DNA from: an uncultured Bacteroidia bacterium
GTDB taxonomy: Bacteria; Bacteroidota; Bacteroidia; Bacteroidales; UBA932
Reading direction: 5' to 3'
NCBI GenBank assembly: GCA_902762435.1
Contig: CACWOH010000016.1
Coordinates: 1 to 64,000, forward strand
DNA: 64,000 nucleotides
Shown here: piece by piece, positions 52,352-59,470 of the stretch
Layout of the letters: each line of letters begins with the position of its first letter
Numbering within the stretch: position 1 is the stretch's first letter
Notes under the pieces: generated by a model
The model's input: the letters and a program-made list of their open reading frames with translations, nothing else
The model's database searches: none
What the model was told of the DNA's origin: nothing
Translations under genes and position numbers: made by a program

Positions 52352-53440
52352 TTATTCCGTTATCGCCTTTTTGATATCTTCCAGCATCACGTCTTCCTTC
52401 CCCAGCAAGTACTGGATCGTACGGGCGCCGGATTTCAGGTCTTTGCCCAACAAGGCAGAAGACAAGGCGACGATGCCCTCCTGGATGGAAGTGTCCGCAC
52501 CCACAAGCTTGGCCACGGAGATATACAGGCCCAAGCCCATCGGGACATCCTCGTTCAGATACCGGTGATTGATGAAAGACGGCCCCTTGTTGGAAGAGTC
52601 CGCAAATGAGCGGAACACCGTCATCGGATCAATGCTCAGGTCTTCCTCGTTGCGCCACTTGGCCGCCTCGAAATAGTCAAGCGGTTCGCAGCCGAAAGCC
52701 TGCAGCACCTTGTTCTTCTCCACGTCGAACGCCTTGATTACGTTGACGACGGACGGGGTGAAAGCCTCCCGGTACATCCAGAACTCGCCGTTGCTGTATT
52801 CGATGCGCGAGGCGGAGAACAGGATGCCGATCGGGTGGACAATCATATTGGGATTGTGGAATGCCGACTCGAGAATGTGTTTGCGGGTGTATTTGGTATT
52901 GTCGAAACACTTCGAGAGCACGGCCATCACTTCCGGGGTACGGGCCACAGGCAGGACGGAAAATGCGTTGCGAGGGTTATAGAAAGAAATGCGGACATAA
53001 GACGAGTCCATAATGCGGCCGTTGTACGCCGTGGTCTCCCATTCGCTGTAGGTGACGTCTTTTTTGATATACTTCCTGAAGATCAGGCTGCCCATATAAC
53101 CCGGTACCAGGACAATGATCTGTCCGTCCCGGACATACGGCGAGATCAACTGGGCAACGAACTCGTGCTGCGAGGTGGTCGTCATTACCATGATGACGTC
53201 GCCGAAACGGACGGCGCTCTTGACATCCCGGGTAATCAGGGCGGGGTGTACGTCAAACTCTTTTCCGCCGCCCTGAAGGGTATCGTCCTTGACGTGATAG
53301 AAACCCTCGACCTTGATCTGGTCAAAGAAACGGCCATTGGTATTGGACGTCTTCAGCAGCGCCACCTCGTATCCTTTCTCATACAATTTCGCAGCATGGA
53401 TAAGACCGGAATTGCCGCAGCCGATAATAGTAAACTTCAT
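52352..53440 (-). CDS. NAD/NADP octopine/nopaline dehydrogenase-family protein
   Basis: The 362-residue protein has an N-terminal Rossmann motif (FTIIGCGNSGLIHAAKLYEKGYEVALL, GxGxxG at about 7-12) and VIMVMTTTSQHEFVAQLISPY near residue 85. An opine-dehydrogenase-like C-terminal domain has FHNPNMIVHPIGILFSASRIEY, including the conserved His-Pro segment, and later helices. Opine dehydrogenases reductively condense an amino acid with an alpha-keto acid to give an N-(carboxyalkyl)amino acid. Such opines are known decorations of some enterobacterial O-antigens (for example carboxyethyl-lysine in Providencia). Here it sits in a locus full of amide ligases, which supports that idea but does not prove it. 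Confidence 0.8.
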   Translation of the reverse strand: MKFTIIGCGNSGLIHAAKLYEKGYEVALLKTSNTNGRFFDQIKVEGFYHVKDDTLQGGGKEFDVHPALITRDVKSAVRFGDVIMVMTTTSQHEFVAQLISPYVRDGQIIVLVPGYMGSLIFRKYIKKDVTYSEWETTAYNGRIMDSSYVRISFYNPRNAFSVLPVARTPEVMAVLSKCFDNTKYTRKHILESAFHNPNMIVHPIGILFSASRIEYSNGEFWMYREAFTPSVVNVIKAFDVEKNKVLQAFGCEPLDYFEAAKWRNEEDLSIDPMTVFRSFADSSNKGPSFINHRYLNEDVPMGLGLYISVAKLVGADTSIQEGIVALSSALLGKDLKSGARTIQYLLGKEDVMLEDIKKAITE

Positions 53441-53449
53441 AATGCAGTT

Positions 53450-53482
53450 CTATGATTTATCTATGATTTATCTATGATTACT
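53450..53482. repeat. Three copies of an 11-base tandem repeat (CTATGATTTAT)
   Basis: Two perfect copies (53450-53460, 53461-53471) and a partial third copy (53472-53482) lie between the YbjH-like and opine-dehydrogenase genes. The last copy covers the YbjH-like stop codon. The period of 11 bases is close to one helical turn. Copy-number change could alter spacing before the downstream start. Confidence 0.8.
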
Positions 53483-54269
53483 TCAAAAGCCCAACTTTAA
53501 ATCGCAGGCCGAAATTAACCCATTGAAAATTCTGCACTTCAAACATCGCCTCGAACCGGTTGTCCCAGATGGAAGCGATGAATCCGATATTTGGGGTGCG
53601 GGAGTCATATTCCGCAATCAGGCTGACGTCGTCCAGGATCCAAAGGTCCTGAAGCCAGACCGGACGCCAGTTCACGCCCACACAGGGGGCCTTGATCCGA
53701 TAATCCCGACGCCAGTTGAACTGATAGCCGGCGTGCACGCCCACCCCGCCCCAGGCAGTCGGAATGTTCTTGGACAAGACAACGAAGTTGCGGTTGAAAA
53801 AGGCATTGCCGCCCTTGGAAACGTCCGCATCTATATAATTGCCTCCCTGGGCGCCCGTCGTCGGGTCGCTGATGCCTACCACCAACGCCGGCATCCAGGC
53901 CAGTCCGAACTCCCCTTCTTTCAGCACCTGGAGACGCCCGGAGAAATGCCGGTCCTGGTTGAACATGAGCAGGTCCCGCTCGGAGGGATGGGCCCGGCGT
54001 TTCCCATCGAAGATCGTACACACATAACTGACTTCCACACGGCTCCAGAACGTGATGGTGAACCCGTACTGGAACGTATCATACCCCCACGCAGATGAAG
54101 ACAGCGAATGCCGGTTCAGGTAATTGTTGGTAATCATGAACGTCCCATCCGCCTGCATCTCCGCCGTAGGCATCTGCAACAGGCCCGTCCCGCAGTCCGC
54201 GAACTGGGCCCGGGCCGTTCCGGCCCCCAGGGCCAGGAGAAGAAGGAGGAGCAGAACCGCCTTTTTCAT
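53478..54269 (-). CDS. YbjH/YjbH-like outer-membrane beta-barrel protein
   Basis: The 263-residue protein has a leucine-rich signal peptide (MKKAVLLLLLLLALGAGTARA) and a body with TGLLQMPTAEMQADGTFMITNNYLN near the N-terminus. That segment is the start pattern of the YbjH (exopolysaccharide biosynthesis GfcD/YmcA) barrel family. Alternating strands include FTITFWSRVEVSYVCTIFD, WMPALVVGISDP, VSLIAEYDSRTPNIGFIA and the terminal WVNFGLRFKVGLL. It is shorter than YjbH of Proteobacteria (about 700 residues). It probably forms an outer-membrane component for polymer export or attachment. It starts right after upxY, with no gap. Confidence 0.82.
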   Translation of the reverse strand: MKKAVLLLLLLLALGAGTARAQFADCGTGLLQMPTAEMQADGTFMITNNYLNRHSLSSSAWGYDTFQYGFTITFWSRVEVSYVCTIFDGKRRAHPSERDLLMFNQDRHFSGRLQVLKEGEFGLAWMPALVVGISDPTTGAQGGNYIDADVSKGGNAFFNRNFVVLSKNIPTAWGGVGVHAGYQFNWRRDYRIKAPCVGVNWRPVWLQDLWILDDVSLIAEYDSRTPNIGFIASIWDNRFEAMFEVQNFQWVNFGLRFKVGLLK

Positions 54270-54821
54270 TCAACTGATCTTTTCCAGATAACTGGGGTGG
54301 ATGTAACTGACCGCAACCACGGCGACGCCGGTCACGGAAACGATGAGCTTCCGGTCTTTCTTGATGCGCTTGATGTAGCCTTCGGCACCCTTGTAGATCC
54401 CGTCGGTCACACGGACGCGGTCGCCGATGTGATACTCGGGCGCATCAGCGCCGAAATACTTGACATTCCGGCCGGCATCGGCGGAAGTCACCAGGATGAA
54501 CGAGCGCATCTCCTCGTCGCGGATGGCGCCCGGCTGCCGGCTCTCGGGTTCGGCATAGTACATGAAATCCTCATTGTGGCTGCGCTTGAAATCGCAAAGC
54601 CACTGTTCGGCGCAACGCACGAAAAGCAGCGAAGGAATCAGTTGCTTTTCGACATAGGTCAGGCGGCCGCTGTCGAACTGCTCCACGGTATGGACCGGGA
54701 CATACGTCTCCTTTCCCTCGTGTTCAAACAGGGTTTTTACATACACGACCCGGTTGTAGAACACCTTGAGGGCGTACCAGTGAAGGCCTTCCGGCGAGGG
54801 CTCGATTAATTTGGATGTCAC
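54270..54821 (-). CDS. UpxY-type NusG-family transcription antiterminator of the polysaccharide locus
   Basis: The product has an N-terminal NGN domain beginning HWYALKVFYNRVVYVKTLFEHEGKETYVPVH, with LIPSLLFVRC, and a C-terminal KOW domain (YHIGDRVRVTDGIYKGAEGYIKRIKKDRKLIVSVTG). UpxY proteins bind RNA polymerase at the operon leader and prevent premature termination of the long capsule transcript. I choose GTG at 54821 (183 residues), preceded by a GGGAGAAA box. A longer frame opens at a TTG at 54941, but those extra 40 residues show no family likeness and lie in the leader. No UpxZ inhibitor gene follows, so cross-locus regulation may differ from that of Bacteroides fragilis. Confidence 0.86.
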   Translation of the reverse strand: MTSKLIEPSPEGLHWYALKVFYNRVVYVKTLFEHEGKETYVPVHTVEQFDSGRLTYVEKQLIPSLLFVRCAEQWLCDFKRSHNEDFMYYAEPESRQPGAIRDEEMRSFILVTSADAGRNVKYFGADAPEYHIGDRVRVTDGIYKGAEGYIKRIKKDRKLIVSVTGVAVVAVSYIHPSYLEKIS

Positions 54822-54918
54822 GATGGAGTATATTTCTCCCACTCCCCGGCCTTCAGAAGACGAATGCCGGGTAACAGTCGGGTTTGACGGGAGTCGGGCC
54901 CGTTCGGCAGGCGCGCTC

Positions 54919-54959
54919 CTATCCAAGAGCCGGTTCTGCAAACCCTTTCATCAGGCTCT
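54919..54959 (-). promoter_or_regulatory. upxY leader with hairpin and a 10-codon upstream reading frame
   Basis: Between the promoter and upxY the minus strand carries AGAGCC (54959-54954) and its inverted match GGCTCT (54931-54926), separated by 22 bases. An ATG at 54951 opens a ten-codon frame (MKGFAEPALG) that ends at a TAG (54921-54919) inside the leader. In Bacteroides the leader before upxY genes is needed for antitermination. The exact role here is inferred. Confidence 0.4.
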
Positions 54960-54984
54960 CTTTCCAGAGGAGCCTAAAATTGTA

Positions 54985-55016
54985 CAAAAATAAACAATTC
55001 TTATGACATACCAAAA
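54985..55016 (-). promoter_or_regulatory. Promoter of the polysaccharide operon (TTTTGG - 18 bases - TATTTTTG)
   Basis: On the minus strand a -33 element TTTTGG (55016-55011) is followed after 18 bases by TATTTTTG (54992-54985), an excellent match to the Bacteroidota promoter consensus. It would start transcription near 54978, giving a leader of about 157 bases before the GTG of upxY. No flanking inverted repeats typical of invertible capsule promoters were seen. Confidence 0.7.
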
Positions 55017-55056
55017 GAATTGCTAAAGCAAAGGGGGAAAAAACAGGAAAAAGCGG

Positions 55057-55788
55057 CTAAAAACCCTTGTACGTCCGCCGGATCTGTTCGTATCCCGCCA
55101 GGGTTCCGATGTCGTAACGGTGGCCGGGCATTTCCCAGGCGAACACCAGCGTCCGGCGGCAGAGCCAGGCGATGAAACTGCCGGGGGCGTCGGTGCCGCA
55201 GCCACCGTCGTCGATGGCGGTGCGCACCAGGCGAAGATCCGCGGCGGTAAAGCAATAAAATGCCGGCACACACCAGTGGGAGGCCGGATTCTCCGGCTTC
55301 TCCGCCATTGACAGGAGTCGGTCGCCGGGGCCGAGTTCCGCCACGCCGGACCGGCGCAGCCGAGCCGCTTCCGGTTCGAAATACCGCATCACGCACGAAG
55401 CGCCTTTTCCCTCCGCATAGCGGACGAAGCCGGACAGGCTGAAATCCAGCAGGTTGTCCCCGGCCATTACCAGCAGGTCGTCGTCGATCCCGCAGCGGTC
55501 GATCGTAAAGCGGATGTCCCGTACGGCGCCCAGGCGGGTCTCGTTGCTTTCAGTTCCGTCATCGACAATGGTGACGGCCCGGTGCGAGGAAGCCCATTTT
55601 TCAAAAATGCCGGCGAACTTATGGTTCGTCACGACATAGTATTCCTCGATCCGGCCATCCCGTTCCAGATCGTCGATCAGCCAGTCCAGGATCGGCTTTC
55701 CCGCCACTTCCAGCAGGGGTTTCGGGAAGTTTTCCGTCAGGGGATACAGGCGGGTGGCATACCCCGCGGCAAGGATCAGGCACTTCAT
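55057..55788 (-). CDS. Sugar-1-phosphate nucleotidyltransferase
   Basis: The 243-residue enzyme has the nucleotidyltransferase start MKCLILAAGYATRLYPLTENFPKPLLEVAGKPILDWLID, MAGDNLLDF (metal-binding Asp) and EKPENPASHW. It has no left-handed helix domain, so it resembles the short RmlA/MurU/HddC-like group. It overlaps the GHMP kinase gene by four bases. The two should act in sequence: kinase to sugar-1-phosphate, then this enzyme to an NDP-sugar. The nucleotide and sugar are not predictable from sequence. It is the last gene of the rfbA-led run. Confidence 0.87.
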   Translation of the reverse strand: MKCLILAAGYATRLYPLTENFPKPLLEVAGKPILDWLIDDLERDGRIEEYYVVTNHKFAGIFEKWASSHRAVTIVDDGTESNETRLGAVRDIRFTIDRCGIDDDLLVMAGDNLLDFSLSGFVRYAEGKGASCVMRYFEPEAARLRRSGVAELGPGDRLLSMAEKPENPASHWCVPAFYCFTAADLRLVRTAIDDGGCGTDAPGSFIAWLCRRTLVFAWEMPGHRYDIGTLAGYEQIRRTYKGF

Positions 55789-56957
55789 AACTCGACTCCG
55801 TCGGCGCTGTCGCAGATGAACGCGGCGTATTTTCCGGCCATGCCGGGGAAACTCTTCAGATAGGCGTCCCCGACGTTCCGGCAGACGGATTCCTCGAATG
55901 CGGGGTCGATCAGGGCCATGCAGCAGCCCTTGAAACCGGCGCCGCTGAAACGGCCCCCGTAAATGCCTTCGGTCCGGGTCATGATCTCATAGAGGCGGAT
56001 CTGCTCGGGCGCTCCGGACTCCCAGTTGTGTATACTGCTCCAGCCGGACTCGAACGAGAGCCGGCCATATGCCTCGATGTCGCCCCGACGCCAGGCTTCC
56101 GCGCCCTGTTCCACGCGTTCGAACTCGGTGTACCAGTGTTCGCAGCGACGGGCCCAGGGAGCCGGAAGGCGGTCCTTGTACCGCTCGTACACCGCCCGCG
56201 GGACATGGCGGGCCATCGCCTCCCCGAACTTGCCGTATTCCATTCCGGCGAGCGCCTGGAGGGCATAGACGCCGGCCCGGAGCTCGTCCACGCGCATGTT
56301 GTACTTCGACCCGGCGAGGTTGTGCTCCAGTCCGGAGAAGAAAATGGCGATCTCATAGGGTTTCATCGACGGCGACTGGGGTATCAGCTCATACTTTCCG
56401 TCTGCCGTGTCCAGATAAAGCAGGTGACCCCGCCGGCCCAGCACTTCGCAGCTCTGGTCCAGTTTACCCACACTGACGCCAACATAGTTCAACTCCGCAT
56501 CGTACGCAATATCAATCAGTTCCTGCTGCGTGAGCGAGACGCCGTTGACGCGGCAGAGCGCCAGCAGGAAGGAAAGGATGACCGCCGCGCTGGAGGACAG
56601 CCCCCCGATGGGAAGCGTCCCTTCGATGACGCCGCACAGGCCCGTAGCCAGCCGGTATCTGCGGCCCAGCGAAAGGGTGGCCCCGCGCAGGTAGTCGGCC
56701 CAGTCGCCCTGCCGGGACGCCGGCACCGATGCGATATGCCACTGGGCCCGTTTCGGGAACTGCAGGGAGGCCATCTCCACCACGCCGTTCTGCTTGGCGG
56801 AATAGGCGATGTGGATGCCCTTGTCGATAGCCAAGCCGGTGATCTTGCCCAGGTTATGGTCGGAATGGGCGCCGATCGGGCAGATCCGGTACGGGCAGAA
56901 AGAGCGGCCGTCCGGCTCGCGGCCATAGGTTTGCCGGAATCTGTCTTCACAAAGCAT
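55785..56957 (-). CDS. Galactokinase-family GHMP kinase (possibly galacturonokinase-like)
   Basis: The 390-residue kinase has GHMP motif I as CPYRICPIGAHSDHNLG (about residues 21-37), motif II as GTLPIGGLSSSAAVILSFL (about 110-128) and motif III as RFSGAGFKGCCMALI (about 340-354). Classical galactokinases read RVNLIGEHTDYN in motif I, where Glu contacts galactose. Here Gly-Ala-His replaces Gly-Glu-His, as I recall for plant galacturonokinases. A uronic acid or other sugar substrate is therefore plausible; that is inference. The product would be a sugar-1-phosphate for the neighbouring nucleotidyltransferase. It lies 14 bases after rfbD. Confidence 0.82.
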   Translation of the reverse strand: MLCEDRFRQTYGREPDGRSFCPYRICPIGAHSDHNLGKITGLAIDKGIHIAYSAKQNGVVEMASLQFPKRAQWHIASVPASRQGDWADYLRGATLSLGRRYRLATGLCGVIEGTLPIGGLSSSAAVILSFLLALCRVNGVSLTQQELIDIAYDAELNYVGVSVGKLDQSCEVLGRRGHLLYLDTADGKYELIPQSPSMKPYEIAIFFSGLEHNLAGSKYNMRVDELRAGVYALQALAGMEYGKFGEAMARHVPRAVYERYKDRLPAPWARRCEHWYTEFERVEQGAEAWRRGDIEAYGRLSFESGWSSIHNWESGAPEQIRLYEIMTRTEGIYGGRFSGAGFKGCCMALIDPAFEESVCRNVGDAYLKSFPGMAGKYAAFICDSADGVEL

Positions 56958-56971
56958 ATTCTGTACGTCGG

Positions 56972-57925
56972 TTATTCAGTCGTCAGGGCGGCGAGGCAGC
57001 GGCGCAGGCTGTCCGTCCAATACGGAATGGAAAGCCCGAAAGTCCGTTTGACGAGCGTCTTGTCCAGCACGGAATACGCCGGGCGCCGGACCGGGCTCGG
57101 GAATTCATCGGAATGGCAGGGCCGGATATCGCAGGCCGCGTGGCCGGCATACCCGGCAATCGCTTTCGCGAAATCGTACCAGCTGCACACGCCTTCATTG
57201 CTATAGTGATATATGCCGCAGGGAGATTCTTCGCTTCGCTCAGAATGACAAAGGAGGATGGTTACGATGGCCGCCGCCAGATCGGCGGCGTAAGTCGGGG
57301 TGCCCACCTGGTCGAAGACCACCTTGAGGGAAGGTTTTTCCGCCGTCAGGCGAAGCATCGTGCGGACGAAGTTCTTGCCGAATTCACTGTAAAGCCAGGC
57401 AGTCCGCAGGATGACATAGCGGCAACCGGAGGCTTGTATCGCCTGCTCGCCGTGAAGCTTCGTCAGGCCGTAAACCCCCGTCGGCGTCCCGGTCTGCCCT
57501 TCCCGGCAGGGGGTGTTGCAGGGATCCCCGCCGAAGACATAATCCGTACTGACGTGCACCAGCAGGCCGCCCGCGTCGCGCATCACCTCCGCAAGGATCT
57601 GCGGGGCACGCGCATTAAGGAGTTCCGCCAGGTCGGGATGGCTCTCCGCCGCATCCACGTCGGTGTAAGCCGCACAGTTGACGACGGCGTCGATCCCGGA
57701 TTCCCGTACGAGGGAACGGACAGCCTCCGGGTCCGTGATGTCGAGCCGTCGGGTGGACAGGTCCACGCCCGCCCCGCCGAGCCTGCGGAGCATTACCGCC
57801 GATTCCCCGGAGACGTCGTTGATATCGGTGAAAATGAAACGATGCCCGGAAGCCGGAGCATCCGCTGCGACAAGGCGCAACTCATTGCCCAGCTGACCGT
57901 TGGCTCCTGTGACGAGGATATTCAT
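56972..57925 (-). CDS. rfbD: dTDP-4-dehydrorhamnose reductase
   Basis: The 317-residue SDR-superfamily enzyme makes dTDP-L-rhamnose with NAD(P)H. Visible features are MNILVTGANGQLGNEL, VVNCAAYTDVDAAE, VHVSTDYVFGG, the catalytic YGLTKLHGE and RTAWLYSEFGKNFVRTM. I start at the ATG at 57925; the longer frame adds unrelated residues. A short interspersed palindrome has inserted in frame, giving CHSERSEESP in the product (about residues 230-239) between TILL and GIYHYSN. That is a surface-loop region, so function may be kept. It lies one base after rfbC. Confidence 0.92.
   Translation of the reverse strand: MNILVTGANGQLGNELRLVAADAPASGHRFIFTDINDVSGESAVMLRRLGGAGVDLSTRRLDITDPEAVRSLVRESGIDAVVNCAAYTDVDAAESHPDLAELLNARAPQILAEVMRDAGGLLVHVSTDYVFGGDPCNTPCREGQTGTPTGVYGLTKLHGEQAIQASGCRYVILRTAWLYSEFGKNFVRTMLRLTAEKPSLKVVFDQVGTPTYAADLAAAIVTILLCHSERSEESPCGIYHYSNEGVCSWYDFAKAIAGYAGHAACDIRPCHSDEFPSPVRRPAYSVLDKTLVKRTFGLSIPYWTDSLRRCLAALTTE
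57221..57253. repeat. Interspersed palindromic repeat inserted in frame in rfbD
   Basis: The sequence GATTCTTCGCTTCGCTCAGAATGAC has a stem formed by ATTCT and AGAAT. It is a copy of the widespread short repeat that reads HSERSEES when translated. It interrupts an otherwise conserved rfbD segment without shifting the frame. Confidence 0.75.
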
Positions 57926-57926
57926 A

Positions 57927-58496
57927 TCAGTCTGCAAAAACAAAAGGGCTGTCCGTGAGGACGGCACGGTTCCGGTCCTTTTCGCTCATCGTCGCCTGAT
58001 CGGGCGGGATGCGCCAGTCAATCCCGAGCGCCGGGTCGAGCAGCTGGATGCCGGAATCCGCCTCGGGATGGTAGAATTCATCGCACTTGTACTGGAAGAC
58101 CGCATCCTCGCTCAGGACGGCGAATCCATGGGCAAAACCCTTGTCGATGAAAAGCTGGCGATGGTTTTCGCCCGTCAGTTCCACGGCAACGTGCTTTCCG
58201 TAGGTCGGGGACCCCTTCCGGATGTCCACGGCCACATCCAGTACGGTCCCCCGGACGCAGCGCACCAGTTTGCTCTGGGTAAAGGGCGGATTCTGGAAAT
58301 GAAGGCCCCGGATAACGCCGTAGCGGGATTTAGATTCGTTGTCCTGCACGAAGCGGACGGGATGCCCCAGCACCGGCACCACCTCCGCGTCGAAATCCCG
58401 TTGGGAGAAACTCTCGAAAAAATAGCCGCGCGCGTCCCCGAAAACCCGCGGCTCGAGGATCAGCACACCCTCTATGTCCGTCTTGATTACGTTCAT
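57927..58496 (-). CDS. rfbC: dTDP-4-dehydrorhamnose 3,5-epimerase
   Basis: The 189-residue cupin enzyme epimerises dTDP-4-keto-6-deoxyglucose at C3 and C5. Conserved segments are [44 protein letters not shown] with the catalytic His, [24 protein letters not shown] and [28 protein letters not shown] start at the ATG at 58496, which overlaps the rfbA stop by four bases. The protein is full length. Its substrate comes from RfbB (dehydratase), which is not encoded in this window. Confidence 0.94.
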   Translation of the reverse strand: MNVIKTDIEGVLILEPRVFGDARGYFFESFSQRDFDAEVVPVLGHPVRFVQDNESKSRYGVIRGLHFQNPPFTQSKLVRCVRGTVLDVAVDIRKGSPTYGKHVAVELTGENHRQLFIDKGFAHGFAVLSEDAVFQYKCDEFYHPEADSGIQLLDPALGIDWRIPPDQATMSEKDRNRAVLTDSPFVFAD

Positions 58497-59383
58497 CTCT
58501 TCCGCTTCTCGTCCTCGATGCATTTGAGCAGGTACTGCCCATACTGGTTCTTCAGCATCGGCTGCGCCAGGGCGCGCATCTTCTCCTCATCGATCCAGCC
58601 GCGGTGGTAGGCGATGCCCTCCAGGCAGGCGATCTTGAGGCCTTGGCGCTTCTCGATCACTTCCACGAAGATGGACGCCTCCGCCAGGCTGTCGTGCGTA
58701 CCGGTGTCCAGCCAGGCGAATCCGCGGCCGAGGGTCTGGACCTTCAGTTCACGGGCTTCGAGGAACGTCTGGTTCACGGTCGTGATCTCCAGTTCTCCGC
58801 GGGCGGACGGCTTGATGTGTTTGGCGATTTCCACCACCTTGTTGGGGTAAAAATACAAGCCCACCACGGCATAGTTGCTCTTCGGCGCAGAAGGCTTTTC
58901 CTCGATGCCCAGGCAGTTGCCGTCCGCATCGATCTCCGCCACGCCGTAGCGTTCGGGATCATCCACCCAGTAGCCGAATACGGTGGCCTTGCCGTCCTGC
59001 TCCGCCGTGCGCACCGCCTCTTTCAGCAGGGGTGTGAAACCGCTGCCGTGGAAGATGTTGTCGCCCAGCACCAGGCAGACGCTGTCGTCTCCGACGAACT
59101 CTTCGCCGATGATGAAAGCCTGTGCCAGGCCGTCGGGAGAAGGCTGCTCGGCGTACGCGAAACGCACGCCGTAATCGGAGCCGTCGCCCAGCAGGCGCCG
59201 GAACCCCGGCAGGTCCTGCGGGGTGCTGATAATCAATATGTCGCGGATGCCCGCCAGCATCAGCACGCTGATCGGGTAGTACACCATCGGCTTGTCGTAG
59301 ATGGGGAGCAGCTGCTTGCTGACGCCCTTCGTGATCGGGTATAGCCGGGTGCCGGAGCCTCCTGCGAGTACGATTCCTTTCAT
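58493..59383 (-). CDS. rfbA: Glucose-1-phosphate thymidylyltransferase
   Basis: The 296-residue enzyme makes dTDP-glucose from glucose-1-phosphate and dTTP, the first step to dTDP-rhamnose. The start [54 protein letters not shown] is diagnostic, with [41 protein letters not shown] and [14 protein letters not shown] also present. Length and motifs are those of housekeeping RmlA. It leads the minus-strand run rfbA-rfbC-rfbD-kinase-nucleotidyltransferase from its own promoter. Confidence 0.96.
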   Translation of the reverse strand: MKGIVLAGGSGTRLYPITKGVSKQLLPIYDKPMVYYPISVLMLAGIRDILIISTPQDLPGFRRLLGDGSDYGVRFAYAEQPSPDGLAQAFIIGEEFVGDDSVCLVLGDNIFHGSGFTPLLKEAVRTAEQDGKATVFGYWVDDPERYGVAEIDADGNCLGIEEKPSAPKSNYAVVGLYFYPNKVVEIAKHIKPSARGELEITTVNQTFLEARELKVQTLGRGFAWLDTGTHDSLAEASIFVEVIEKRQGLKIACLEGIAYHRGWIDEEKMRALAQPMLKNQYGQYLLKCIEDEKRKR

Positions 59384-59401
59384 ATGGTTCGATTAAACAT
59401 A

Positions 59402-59409
59402 CAAAGATA
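59402..59409 (-). promoter_or_regulatory. Putative rfbA operon promoter (-7 TATCTTTG)
   Basis: On the minus strand TATCTTTG fits TAnnTTTG and ends 18 bases before the rfbA ATG. It is part of an 87-base divergent region shared with the clostripain-family gene. Confidence 0.6.
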
Positions 59410-59456
59410 GGCATTTTGCCGCAGAGATAAAAATTGTGTATTTCCCGCACTTTCCA

Positions 59457-59464
59457 TAACTTTG
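59457..59464 (+). promoter_or_regulatory. Putative clostripain-gene promoter (-7 TAACTTTG) abutting the start codon
   Basis: TAACTTTG fits TAnnTTTG and ends six bases before the ATG at 59471. Transcription would start at about the first base of the ATG, so the message may be leaderless. Confidence 0.5.
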
Positions 59465-59470
59465 TGGTCT

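Noticed and set aside
54822..54941. N-terminal extension of UpxY from a TTG at 54941
   Set aside because: The 40 extra residues lack similarity to the NusG fold and overlap the leader hairpin; the GTG at 54821 gives a normal-sized UpxY.
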